NCBI GenBank assembly: GCA_021793645.1
Contig: JAJYSJ010000029.1
Span: 1 to 33,364, forward strand
Reading direction: 5' to 3'
From: Bacillota bacterium
GTDB taxonomy: Bacteria > Bacillota > Sulfobacillia > JAJZYS01 > JAJYTV01
DNA: 33,364 nt
Shown here in pieces: positions 1 through 7,911 of this stretch. Made by a program: the position numbers and the translations under genes. How positions within the stretch are numbered: position 1 is the stretch's first letter; every line of letters starts with the position of its first letter. Below the pieces are notes generated by a model. That model worked only from the letters and a program-made list of their open reading frames with translations, had not been told where the DNA came from and ran no database searches.

Positions 1-482
1 CCCCGCATTCCCCGCACATCCAACATGCGCCTTCTTCAAGCGGCCTTATTGGAAACTCCGCCCATGCTTAACGTGGTGCGGGCTACCTTCGCCTCAACCT
101 CCTGCCGACAAGCAGGAACGAGAAAACCAGAGCCCCGCTGCGTCCGAGGTAGCCTAGCCGCTTTTACAGCACCTCAGAGACATGACCAATGTCCTGCCAC
201 CTCATGTAGTACTTCTCCTCGCTAAAAACGTTATCCTCATTGTTTTCGTCGTACGGCCGCATTCATCCAGGACGTGCTCACGCTCTACTGACTACTTCGT
301 ACTCAAGCCACTCCATGGGGACTGCCCGTCAACTTTCCGCCTCGACTACTGCGATTCAGGCATGGGACAACCGAGGTATTGCTCTCTCGGACTGGCAATA
401 AGGGCTTGCAGACCGCAGGAAACGTTAGGCAGGAACCGACACCGCGTCAGGTGAACCCGTTGCCGAGTTCTTCAATAGAGCG
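1..482. other. Gap with no recognisable gene
   Basis: I see no convincing gene here. The short open frames on both strands lack family resemblance and good ribosome binding sites. By eye the base composition is visibly less GC-rich than the rest of the window and codon-position bias is weak, which fits non-coding or decayed, possibly foreign DNA. Confidence 0.4.
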
Positions 483-743
483 ATGGTGGGCATGCAAATC
501 GGCTCATGGCTGATTCTGGCCTTGGTGTTTGGTGCCGTGGCTGCACTTGCAGGATGGGCGGGTACCACGAAACGCCGATTGAAGGTCGAAGACAAGCTCC
601 GCGGTGCCAGCTTCCGCGCACAGCGGATGTTCGGCGTGGGAGTTCCTTCATTTACTCAGACCTCGGCTAGGCCTATCTCTTTGCGAAGGTTCGCTTTGAG
701 GACGTGGAAGACCTCATCGGGCGGTTCACGTCCATGGGGCTGA
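483..743 (+). CDS. Possible small membrane-anchored protein (fragment)
   Basis: The first ~50 residues hold one hydrophobic segment (LILALVFGAVAALAGWAG) followed by a basic stretch, as in a signal anchor or single-pass membrane protein. The last ~30 residues read across the upstream end of the FIMAH-like tail in another frame and look random, so the frame probably breaks around 640. It may be the N-terminal remnant of a secreted or membrane protein. No family is recognised. Confidence 0.25.
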   Translation: MVGMQIGSWLILALVFGAVAALAGWAGTTKRRLKVEDKLRGASFRAQRMFGVGVPSFTQTSARPISLRRFALRTWKTSSGGSRPWG

Positions 744-949
744 TCGCGAACCAGGGACTCGCTGAGAGCCTGACCGCCAAGCTGCGCGCAGCCGAGTCAG
801 CCCAATCGCGAGGCCAGACAGTAGCATCGAACACGCTCGGAGCATTCGTGAATGAGGTGAACGCGCAGTCGGGCAAGGGGATCGCCCCCGCTGCGGCGGC
901 GGTGCTGCTGCGGGACGCCCAGTACGTGCTCGCCTCCTGGGAGGGATGA
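671..949 (+). pseudogene. FIMAH-like C-terminal domain fragment, copy 1
   Basis: From about 704 this frame encodes an ~80-residue helical domain starting EDLIGRFTSMGLI and ending RDAQYVLASWEG. It resembles the FIMAH domain found at the C-terminus of large extracellular bacterial proteins. An in-frame TAG at 668-670 cuts it off from anything upstream, so only the tail of a larger gene seems to survive. The stop codon overlaps the ATG of the next membrane-protein gene (ATGA at 946-949). A paralogous copy with the same downstream partner lies at 11.1-11.4 kb. FIMAH is assigned by resemblance only. Confidence 0.55.
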
Positions 950-1491
950 ACCTCATGGATATCACGGCAGACGGGAGCCCCCCGAAGCGATCCGACCGGT
1001 GGGCAGTCCGATTAATGTGGATCATCCTGATCGGGTCGGTGGGATTCGCCGTGTGCTATGTGGAGGGCGGCCTACCGGATGCTGTTTCATTCGGCGGGGT
1101 TGCACTGGTCTTCTGGGGCTGGGACATCATCGTGATCGGGGCCATCTTCTCCGTCCTATCGTTGGTGTTCTCGGCCTGGCCGGGAAAGCGCGCCTTCTGG
1201 CTCGCCGTTACGCAGATGGCTGTCATCACCACCGTGCCTGGAGTCATTGTCACTGCCGTCCAGACGGCCCAGATCTTCCCGAACCCAGCTCCTGCAGCCA
1301 CCCAACTCGGCAACTACCTGCTCCTGCACAACTGGCCGGAGATCGTTTCCTACGACCTTGTGCTTGCTGGCGTCACCGCTTGGATAGCGCTGTTGCATTT
1401 CCCCCGCATTAGGGGCTGGCGCCTCTTAGTCTTCTGGACAGTGACTGTCGTCGTTTGCACGGCGATCGAAATCGTGATTCCCGTCCGTTAG
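946..1491 (+). CDS. Four-helix integral membrane protein, copy 1
   Basis: This 181-residue protein has a short hydrophilic N-terminus and about four to five hydrophobic helices, roughly at residues 21-40, 47-75, 82-105 and 130-180. Conserved-looking spots are SVLSLVFSAWPGKR in the middle and LLLHNWPEI before the last helices. A paralogue of identical length sits at 11360-11905 in the same order after a FIMAH-like tail, and similarity continues into the bases just after the stop (CCGCGGTTCG in both). The start overlaps the upstream stop by four bases, so the two frames are translationally coupled. Function is unknown. A role alongside a secreted partner is inferred only from the conserved pairing. 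Confidence 0.65.
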   Translation: MNLMDITADGSPPKRSDRWAVRLMWIILIGSVGFAVCYVEGGLPDAVSFGGVALVFWGWDIIVIGAIFSVLSLVFSAWPGKRAFWLAVTQMAVITTVPGVIVTAVQTAQIFPNPAPAATQLGNYLLLHNWPEIVSYDLVLAGVTAWIALLHFPRIRGWRLLVFWTVTVVVCTAIEIVIPVR

Positions 1492-2075
1492 GGGCCGCGG
1501 TTCGTACGGGATCCGTAGAACGCGTCTTGCGAACCTCGGTGCTACGGTTGGGGGACATGACAAGGGCAGCCGGAAATCCCCTAACGCGGACCGAAAATTG
1601 CCTTCACCTCATGCGCCTGGTAGCGCCTGCAGAACGGCAGCCAGCACGCCGGCCGCCGCCGCCATCGTAATGCCGCTCTGCGCCTCTGCGAGGGCGGCAA
1701 TGGTGCCGGGGCGGACGATCTCCTCAGAGGCGGCTCCCGCCAGGTCGTAGAAGGCCGCGGCCTGCTCTGCCCGCTGTTGCCTCGTGCCCTCGACCAGCAG
1801 GAGCAGCAGGACAGTTCCGTGGGCTGCGGTAGCTGGCGGGGTTGAACGGATCGGACGGCGGAAAATCGCAAACGGGAGGCAGGGTCCCGCCAGTTCGCGA
1901 CGACGGCCGTAAAGCGACTCTTTTACCGTGGACACCTCAACCTCTTGAGGGTCTATCAAGAGGTAACACGTGCGTGGCGAGCCCGTCTCCAGTCTACGTA
2001 GGGGCGCCTAGACGTCAGGTGCTCCTAGAAGGGGGACCAAAGATCTGCCGAGAAACGGACCTCTGGGGTGATCAG
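1492..2075. other. Gap with a possible minus-strand fragment
   Basis: No confident gene. On the minus strand at 1609-1959 there is an open frame whose last ~75 residues (about 1609-1840) have GC-rich codon use and a plausible helical, alanine-rich composition, ending AAVLQALPGA. Its first part looks random, so it may be the 3' end of a broken gene. I do not recognise a family. Confidence 0.3.
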
Positions 2076-2429
2076 ATGCCGTTACCACCTCTGGTAAGGG
2101 AACTCGCCGACGCTAAGCTCAAAGCGTTCTGTGCGAAGCGGGTTCCCATCCACATAAGGGACGAGGTTCGCCTTGAGGTAGAGTTTCGTGGTATGGGTGT
2201 GACGCTCTATGAGTTGCGTCCTCCGTGGGCATCGCATGCGCTGGGACCGGAGTGGACGAAGATGCCGATTGCTCAGTTTCGGTACAACCCCGCTTTCGCA
2301 CTGTGGACCCTTTACTGTTGTGACCGAAACAGCCGATGGCACGAGGATTACGAAATTGGCCCCTCACAAGAGTTGGATGAGCTTATCGCCGAAGTGGAGG
2401 AGGACGCGACCGGCATTTACTGGGGCTAG
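2076..2429 (+). CDS. DUF3024-family protein
   Basis: The 117-residue product matches the DUF3024 pattern as I know it: an N-terminal RLEVEF-like strand, VTLYELRPPW, the EWTKMPIAQFRY block, a WTLYCCDRNSRWH stretch and an acidic C-terminus ELIAEVEEDATGIYWG. Function of the family is unknown; it often sits in accessory DNA. The open frame extends further upstream, but ATG 2076 starts the conserved part and is preceded by GGGGTG; residues encoded before it look non-coding. It stands alone among gene relics. Confidence 0.7.
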   Translation: MPLPPLVRELADAKLKAFCAKRVPIHIRDEVRLEVEFRGMGVTLYELRPPWASHALGPEWTKMPIAQFRYNPAFALWTLYCCDRNSRWHEDYEIGPSQELDELIAEVEEDATGIYWG

Positions 2430-2548
2430 TATATCGGCGGGCGTACTGCGGGGATGTCGCGGCGTCTCTCTGAGCGGGAGAGGCTGGCTTTCGTCAGCCG
2501 TATAGAGGTTCCTGCTGTTCTTCAGGCAGGGGCGCGGAACCTTCGTGG

Positions 2549-2755
2549 ATGAACTACCTGTCGCAGTTGCTGAGACCACGCCTCGCCGCCCAGCATGCGG
2601 CGGCGGTGGCAGGCTTGCCTTACCACCATAGGGATCCCTTCGACCGACTACTGATGGCCCAGGCCTTGGCAGGTCCGCTGAAACTTCTCTCGAGCGACAC
2701 AATCCTCCGAGAGTATACGGAACTCGTCACGCTCGTCACCCCGGTCGGCGCCTGA
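2549..2755 (+). pseudogene. VapC-type PIN-domain toxin, C-terminal fragment 1
   Basis: The frame encodes the C-terminal part of a PIN-domain ribonuclease: AGLPYHHRDPFDRLLMAQAL followed by LKLLSSDTILREY. This is the region of VapC-like toxins with the DPFDR motif that supplies an active-site aspartate, plus the downstream Asp. The N-terminal half with the first catalytic Asp is absent, and the sequence before ~2560 does not match a PIN domain in any frame. No VapB antitoxin is seen. It is a dead remnant of a type II toxin-antitoxin module. Confidence 0.65.
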
Positions 2756-2959
2756 TCACGCCAAAGTCGGGCGCGCCAGCACTATGAATTGCTGAGCTCA
2801 CCTGAAATACAGACGTTCCAGAGACGTGGTGCAAAGCGCGAGAGCAGCCCTTGACGACGCCATCGAGGGGCGACACCAGATAACCCCTGCGGTGCCTGCC
2901 CGTGCCACCTAGAGGTCCGCATCGATGGCAGCTCGGCATCGGACTCGGCGACCCGGTCC

Positions 2960-3108
2960 AGATCGCTTCCACACCGACCTGGGATTCTACCTGAAGGGCA
3001 ACCTCAGGCAGGATGCCAAGGTGTTGGACGGTCTCGACGTCTACCGCACCGTCAAGGCGGTCGACGATGCATATCGCCTCGATGCGAGCGGAGCGCAAGA
3101 GTGGTAGA
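2960..3108 (-). pseudogene. brxL-like gene fragment (antisense relic)
   Basis: On the minus strand this stretch reads CIVDRLDGAVDVETVQHLG, close to residues ~86-105 of the intact BrxL-like protein at 7911-9953 (RIVDRLDVSVDVETGQHLA). At DNA level, the reverse complement of 3015-3078 matches 8162-8225 at 54 of 64 bases with no gaps (hand count). Outside this block similarity fades and no start or remaining domains are seen. It is therefore a fragment of a second, related copy in inverted orientation. Confidence 0.6.
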
Positions 3109-3296
3109 CGCGCTGACCGAGGTGCAGCATCTGGCCGAGCTGCTGCATGCCCGACAACAATTGAGAGCGTCTGATCGGCCCTGACCGTGGTACAGTCTTC
3201 CCATAGGCTAGTAGATCGAGGCAGCGCGGAGACTCTTTACGCGGCCAATCAACCTTACGTCACGGTATGTGTTGAGTGACCCAAGGAGGGATGATC

Positions 3297-4109
3297 GTGA
3301 ACCCTGAAGCAACTCTGGCCGCCGTCGACCAGAAGCAACGAGCGATTGCCCAGGCCCGGCCGTTGCCCAGGGCAACGCTCCTGTCCCTCGAAGATGACTT
3401 CACCATCCGCTACGCTTACAACACCACCGCCATCGAGGGCAACACGCTCACCCTCTCGGAGACGCAGGTAGTTCTGGAAGACGGTATCGCCATCGGCGGA
3501 AAGACGCTGCGCGAGCATCTCGAAGTGCTGAACATACGCGACGCGCTCAACTGGCTGCGCGAGGTCGTCCAGCAAACCGAGCCCGTCACAGACCGGAGCA
3601 TCCTCGCAATGCATCGGATCATCATGGCCGGCATCCTCAAGGAAGAAGCGGGCTTCTACCGCCGCCAGCCAGTCTACATCCGTGGTGCCTCCCATCTGCC
3701 GCCGAACTGGGTCAAGGTCCCCGAGCTCATGGAGGACCTTTCAAGCCGCCTCGAAGCCTCCCCTGGTGGGGAGCATCCGGTTGTCTTCGCGGCCACCGCC
3801 CACCTGGAGCTTGTCAGGATCCACCCGTTCGTGGACGGCAACGGGCGTACAGCCCGTCTGCTCACCAATCTCCTCCTCATGCGTTCCGGCTACCCACCCG
3901 CCATGTATTCGGTAGGAGAGCGCGCCGAATACATCGACGCCATCCGCGAAGCGGACACCGTCTCTCACGATAGGTTCATCATCCTGACCGCACAGGCGGT
4001 CGAGTTCATGCAGGACCGCTACCTCACCATGATCCACCAAGTCGAAGAAGGCGAGAGCACGCTGCAAAAGCAGCAGCGGAAGATTGAGGGACCCGACCTG
4101 GACCTCTAG
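3297..4109 (+). CDS. fic: Fic-domain protein (AMP-transferase type, N-terminally self-inhibited)
   Basis: This 270-residue protein carries the Fic signature HPFVDGNGRTAR at residues 176-187, with catalytic His and the phosphate-binding loop intact. It also has an N-terminal inhibitory-helix motif TTAIEGN at 43-49, matching the [S/T]xxxE[G/N] signature of class II Fic enzymes, where the Glu blocks ATP placement. Such enzymes usually AMPylate target proteins on Ser/Thr/Tyr. The C-terminal ~60 residues are helical and may help DNA binding or dimerisation. GTG 3297 is preferred because AAGGAGG at 3283-3289 lies seven bases upstream; in-frame ATG 3291 is only one base from it. The gene stands alone and is followed by a strong terminator. 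It could be a solitary toxin or a regulator. Confidence 0.9.
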   Translation: MNPEATLAAVDQKQRAIAQARPLPRATLLSLEDDFTIRYAYNTTAIEGNTLTLSETQVVLEDGIAIGGKTLREHLEVLNIRDALNWLREVVQQTEPVTDRSILAMHRIIMAGILKEEAGFYRRQPVYIRGASHLPPNWVKVPELMEDLSSRLEASPGGEHPVVFAATAHLELVRIHPFVDGNGRTARLLTNLLLMRSGYPPAMYSVGERAEYIDAIREADTVSHDRFIILTAQAVEFMQDRYLTMIHQVEEGESTLQKQQRKIEGPDLDL

Positions 4110-4126
4110 GGGATGACCGATCTCTG

Positions 4127-4161
4127 AAAAGAGCCACGACCTCAAACGGCGTGGCTCTTTT
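4127..4161 (+). terminator. Rho-independent terminator after fic
   Basis: A perfect 12-base inverted repeat (AAAAGAGCCACG at 4127-4138 and CGTGGCTCTTTT at 4150-4161) ends in a T run. It lies 17 bases after the fic stop. The A-rich left flank means it could also work on the other strand. Confidence 0.85.
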
Positions 4162-4189
4162 CGTTGCCACCGCCGCGCCTGCCGGTCAA

Positions 4190-4356
4190 GGGTGCGCTCG
4201 CCGGCAGGGTGAACCTGGCGCATGGTCACATTCAGCTGGCGGCTGACCTCACGGCAATGCATGCAGAACTAGGTGTAACCCAGACCATCGGGGTGTGCTT
4301 CCCGGTATTCGACCCAGAGTAGTCGCAAGGTCACCCCGCGCCTGCGACTGACGAAC
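4190..4356 (-). pseudogene. IS21-family istA transposase fragment
   Basis: The minus strand reads VTLRLLWVEYREAHPDGLGY, an in-frame stop, then FCMHCREVSRQLNVTMRQVH and PAGE. This is the region of IS21 IstA that normally runs LLW.EY..EHPDGYGYSQFC and MRQ.HRAGEK. The catalytic DDE core that should follow is missing and the sequence turns unrelated at about 4195. It directly abuts the PIN fragment at 4350, so an IS21-type insertion or deletion probably removed the front of that toxin gene. Confidence 0.65.
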
Positions 4357-4583
4357 TTCCTTTGAGATGTGAGCAGCGCATCGTACCCACCGTCGCCGAA
4401 CTCGCGGATGTCTGGGGCCGGGTCTTTGCACACGCACAAAGGATGGGCCGACCGGCCAACGCTATGGATGCCCTTATAGCAGCTACGGGCATTTGCCATG
4501 GACTGATGCTTGTCACCAGAAATGCTTCGGACGTTGAGCATCTGGACGTGCCGCTCACGAATCCCTGGAGCGGTCTCTCGTAG
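4350..4583 (+). pseudogene. VapC-type PIN-domain toxin, C-terminal fragment 2
   Basis: The frame encodes the C-terminal half of a different VapC: WGRVFAHAQRMGRP, MDALIAATGICHGLMLVTRN, and a VPLTNPW ending. The DALIAATA and LVTRN blocks, including the last acidic active-site residues (MDAL, ASDVE), fit the FitB/VapC subgroup. The N-terminal half is missing; an in-frame TAG lies just upstream and the IS21 relic begins where the toxin should continue. No antitoxin gene is seen. Confidence 0.7.
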
Positions 4584-4714
4584 GCCAGACAGGAGCGGTA
4601 TCCTCTCAGCAGCGCGGGATGAGGGACAAGTTGCGCAGACGCGGGAGAGGAAGGCATCGCACCGCGTCGAATTTCAGATGGCTCGCAGTGTAGGGCAGCC
4701 GTATGCCGATTCGG

Positions 4715-4729
4715 TCCGCATTTTGCGGA
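4715..4729. promoter_or_regulatory. Short palindrome upstream of the BrxL operon
   Basis: TCCGCA and TGCGGA flank three T residues, ending 30 bases before the first operon ATG. It could be an operator or a leader hairpin. I found no convincing -35/-10 pair nearby, so the assignment is tentative. Confidence 0.25.
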
Positions 4730-4759
4730 TGACGAAGCCTCGACGAAGAGCATCGCTCG

Positions 4760-5569
4760 ATGGAGGTGCATTATTTGGACGCCGAACTGGACTTGGACAA
4801 ACAGTCCGCCTTGGTACCGGCGGATATTCAAGAGACGTGGAAGACGTTGGGAAGAGCACTCGCGAGGGAGCGACGCCTCTCACAGCAGGTCATGAAAGCG
4901 AGCGAGCGCTGGGATCTGCGCCAACTGAGGCAGCGACTGCCGGAACTCCAGGCCGCCGTCGCGGAGGTGGCGGCAAGCGCCCAGAACGCGGAGAGGCTGC
5001 TCGCCGACTGGAGCGCAACCGCATCTTCGGATGGCGTTTTGTCCTACGTCGTGACCCTCGAGCAGGCCGTGCGGCAGTCGAGGCTGCCGCTGAGCGGAGA
5101 GTTCCCTGAGTATGAAGTGTTTCCGCTGGCGCTGCGATTGGACCTTAGCGGGGAGCAGGCGACGATCGGTCGCCGCAAGACGTCGACACTCGAGCCGTCT
5201 GCGCTTGCGCGCGAGGTGCAGCGTCTGTACCAGGCGGTGCACTCTTCAAGTTTCAACGCGCGGCGATTCATCGAGTCCCTCGTGGAGAGCCACGAACTGC
5301 TGAAGGCGTCGGGCAAGGCCAAAGGGCGTGCGGTGCAGCTCTCGCAGATCTACCGTCTGCTGACCCTGCGCACGGGAAGCGCGGGCTACACGAAGCAGGA
5401 GTTCGCGTTCGACATCTACCGGCTGCGCCGCGAGTCAGACCTCGTGCATGAGGGGAAGAGGCTCGCCTTCCAGCACGCGAAGCAGGGCGGTACTGCCGTT
5501 CCGAACGCGCAGGGTGGGGTGGACATGTTCGGCACGCTGGAGGTCTGGGAGGTAGAAGGAAGTGAGTGA
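4760..5569 (+). CDS. Helical protein of unknown family, first gene of BREX-like operon
   Basis: This 269-residue protein is not one I can place. Residues ~25-100 are strongly helical and charged (Leu/Arg/Gln/Glu heptad-like, probable coiled coil). Residues ~115-150 look like a small beta element (YEVFPLALRLDLSG, then QATIGRRKT). Residues ~150-245 are again helical and could form a winged-helix-like or adaptor region (YRLLTLRTGSAGYTKQEFAF). No catalytic motif, signal peptide or membrane segment is seen. It leads an operon: its stop overlaps the next start by eight bases. Position suggests an adaptor, nucleic-acid sensor or structural partner of the two ATPases. ATG 4760 lacks a strong ribosome binding site, so the start is less certain. 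Confidence 0.7.
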   Translation: MEVHYLDAELDLDKQSALVPADIQETWKTLGRALARERRLSQQVMKASERWDLRQLRQRLPELQAAVAEVAASAQNAERLLADWSATASSDGVLSYVVTLEQAVRQSRLPLSGEFPEYEVFPLALRLDLSGEQATIGRRKTSTLEPSALAREVQRLYQAVHSSSFNARRFIESLVESHELLKASGKAKGRAVQLSQIYRLLTLRTGSAGYTKQEFAFDIYRLRRESDLVHEGKRLAFQHAKQGGTAVPNAQGGVDMFGTLEVWEVEGSE

Positions 5570-6677
5570 GGGGGGGCCGTTCGTAGATCCCGCCGGAATC
5601 ACTGCATTCTGGCACGAGCAGTACCTCGACTCCTACGTGGCGCAGGGCGGATCGGCCGTCAAGTGGCTGCGCGGCAGGGAGGGGAGCGGCAAGACAGCGC
5701 TGCTCACCGAACTGCGGCGGTCGGCACGCGCGGACGGCTACTTCGTCGCAGCCGTTTCAGCGCGCGCGGTGCAGATCGGCCGCTTCGACGAGTTGTACCG
5801 GGCCATCCTCGGCCAGCTGCCGATCGAAGAACTCGGGGGCCGTTTCGCCGCGGAGGCGGCGCGGCGGGCGGGTGCAGGCTCTTTTCGCCCCGGCGTCGAC
5901 GGGGACCTGGACTCGTACCTCAGGGCCCAGGGCCGACCGGACGAGGCCGTGCAAGCGGAGCTCGCCAGCGCATTTGACTTTCTCTACACCGATCGAAACA
6001 TCGCGCCGCCCGTGGCCACGGCGCTGCGGCACATCGCGGCCGGACTCCTGCGCCCGTCGCTCGAGACGGACGTCCGCAGGGAGACCGCGAGCACTTGGAT
6101 CAGCGGCGGCAAGGTTTCCGCGTCGGAACGCCGCCGGGTGGGAATCGGTCTCGCCCTCGACCGCTACGGGGCGCGCGAGATCTTGCGGTCCCTGCTCTAT
6201 GCCAACCGCATGGTCCGTGGGAAGGGATTGGTCGTTACGATCGACGATCTCGACGGCCTGCTTGGTGGGGAGGGCCCTGTGCGCTATACGCGCCTTCGTC
6301 GCGACGACGCCTACGAGGCCATCCGTGAACTGATCGACGAAGGGGCCTCCATGCCTGGCCTTTTCGTGGCGTTCGCGGGACGTCGCGAGGCGTTCACGGA
6401 CGAGAAGGCCGGCTTGCGCAGCTACGCCGCGCTCGCGATGCGGGTCGAACCGGAGGTCGAGGCGGACCGCTGGAACCCGTTCGACGACCTGCAGGACCTG
6501 GACGCGCTGTGGCGAGAGGACTGGCCACGCTGGCGCAAGAGGCTGGAGCAGGCCTACGGGGTCGAGTCGCCTGAAGCGGTCGATGCGCAGCTTCTGGTTT
6601 CGATGGGTCCCGTCTCTCCGGTGAAGCTGCTGGTCGATGCCATCCACCGGCAAGGAGGCAGTGCCCATGGACAGTAG
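5562..6677 (+). CDS. BrxC/BrxD-like P-loop ATPase 1
   Basis: This 371-residue protein has a Walker A motif GREGSGKT at residues 38-45 and a Walker B motif VVTIDDLDGLL with the acidic pair at 228-229. A following strand LFVAFAGRREAF could hold the sensor. Overall it fits the STAND-related/DUF2791 ATPases that include BREX BrxD. Membrane segments are absent, so it is cytosolic. The GTG start overlaps the end of the preceding gene, and its own end overlaps the next ATPase gene, indicating tight translational coupling. Having two different ATPases in tandem suggests a hetero-oligomer or sequential loading onto DNA. The family is assigned by motif and context; no closer name is supported. Confidence 0.75.
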   Translation: MSEGGPFVDPAGITAFWHEQYLDSYVAQGGSAVKWLRGREGSGKTALLTELRRSARADGYFVAAVSARAVQIGRFDELYRAILGQLPIEELGGRFAAEAARRAGAGSFRPGVDGDLDSYLRAQGRPDEAVQAELASAFDFLYTDRNIAPPVATALRHIAAGLLRPSLETDVRRETASTWISGGKVSASERRRVGIGLALDRYGAREILRSLLYANRMVRGKGLVVTIDDLDGLLGGEGPVRYTRLRRDDAYEAIRELIDEGASMPGLFVAFAGRREAFTDEKAGLRSYAALAMRVEPEVEADRWNPFDDLQDLDALWREDWPRWRKRLEQAYGVESPEAVDAQLLVSMGPVSPVKLLVDAIHRQGGSAHGQ

Positions 6678-7911
6678 CGCGGCGCGCACAGCGGTCGAAC
6701 ACCTGCGGGCGGGAGTGCCTTCCGCCGGGGCAGCGCAAATGCTTTCCGTGGGCAGGCGGCGCATCCTGGGCGAGATCGAGGGGGAGCTTTTAGCGCTGCA
6801 GGCGGGCCGCCCGAGTCGCCATCTGCGGATCATCGCCGCGAACTACGGCGAGGGCAAGAGCCATACGCTGAACGCCGTGCGCGCGATCGCCGCGCACGAA
6901 CACTTTCTCGTCAGCCAGATCACGGTCAGCCGCGAGACGCCGCTCGACCGGGTCGATCGGGTCTACCGCAAGCTCGTCTCCAGGACCTACTACCCAGGCG
7001 TGGAACGACCGGGCATTGATCCGCTTCTGCACGAGATCTCGGAACGACCCGAGGCGGTTCAGCGCCTTCTGCGGTTCGCGCAGACGAAGCTGCACCCGAA
7101 GATCGGGCACGTGCTCGAGGCGCGCCTCGAGGGGAAGCGCGGCGACATCGAGCCGCTGGACGGAGACCTTTCGGGCTATCTGCTGCCGATGCCCGCCCTG
7201 CGGCGCGCGTACGACGACAACATGGGCCGTCGCCTGCCCAAGATGGACCGCTTCCCGCTGGACCAGAGATTCGACTACCTGCGGCTGATCGACGAAATGG
7301 CTGTGCTTGCCGGGCTGGCGGGCTGGCTGATCCTGATCGACGAGGTGGAGATGATCGGCCGGATTGGCCGGCGCGCCCGCGCGCTGTCGTATGCGCTGCT
7401 GAGGGACTTGAGCGATCCTGCTCGACTGCCCCACACGTATAGCGTCGCGGCCGTGGCGGCATCCTTCCAAGCCGACCTGACGGACCGGCTGGACGAGGCG
7501 GAGCAGCTTCCTCTCTGGTTGCGAGAGCGGGGACAAGACGAGTTGGCTGATGCGGTCCCGGGAATCGTCGGGCTGCTGGCAGGTGCGCCGCACCTGCCCC
7601 CGCTCTCCGAGGCGGACCTCGCCGAGGTGTTCGACGGCATCGCGCAGGCGCATGCTGTGGCTTACGGCTGGTCGCCGCCGCTCACGGGCTCAGACCTGCT
7701 GCAGCGTATCCGGGTGCCGCTGCGGGAGCGGGACATCAAGGTGCGTCAGCTCGTGCGCGCTGTCGTGCACTTCCTCGACCTGACCATGCGTTACGGCGAC
7801 CTGCCGCAACTGCGGGTGCACGGACTTGAGGAGCCGGTGCCGGCGCCATCCGAAGCGGACGATGGCGAGTTCCCCGAGGGCGACGACGTTGTGCGCGGCT
7901 GGTCTGGCTGA
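6667..7911 (+). CDS. BrxD-like (DUF2791) P-loop ATPase 2
   Basis: From ATG 6667 the product is 414 residues. It has the DUF2791/BrxD-style Walker A variant NYGEGKSHTLNAV (Lys64-Ser65, with the His that follows in this family) and Walker B LILIDEVEMI (Asp225-Glu226). The C-terminal ~60 residues are acidic. BrxD-type proteins act in BREX phage defence, where their exact role is open. AAGGAGG at 6652-6658 sits eight bases before ATG 6667, which fixes the start; the longer frame from 6637 is less likely. Its TGA shares a base with the ATG of the BrxL-like gene. Sequence differs markedly from ATPase 1, so this is not a recent duplication. Confidence 0.8.
   Translation: MDSSAARTAVEHLRAGVPSAGAAQMLSVGRRRILGEIEGELLALQAGRPSRHLRIIAANYGEGKSHTLNAVRAIAAHEHFLVSQITVSRETPLDRVDRVYRKLVSRTYYPGVERPGIDPLLHEISERPEAVQRLLRFAQTKLHPKIGHVLEARLEGKRGDIEPLDGDLSGYLLPMPALRRAYDDNMGRRLPKMDRFPLDQRFDYLRLIDEMAVLAGLAGWLILIDEVEMIGRIGRRARALSYALLRDLSDPARLPHTYSVAAVAASFQADLTDRLDEAEQLPLWLRERGQDELADAVPGIVGLLAGAPHLPPLSEADLAEVFDGIAQAHAVAYGWSPPLTGSDLLQRIRVPLRERDIKVRQLVRAVVHFLDLTMRYGDLPQLRVHGLEEPVPAPSEADDGEFPEGDDVVRGWSG

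Noticed and set aside
3107-3183. Short plus-strand text LTEVQHLAELLHARQQLRAS
   Set aside because: It resembles the N-terminus of some restriction-related proteins, but it is only about 25 residues and soon stops, so I do not list it as a gene.
3161-3196. TTGAGA and TACAGT as a promoter for fic
   Set aside because: The spacing of 24 bases is too long for a normal sigma-70-type promoter.
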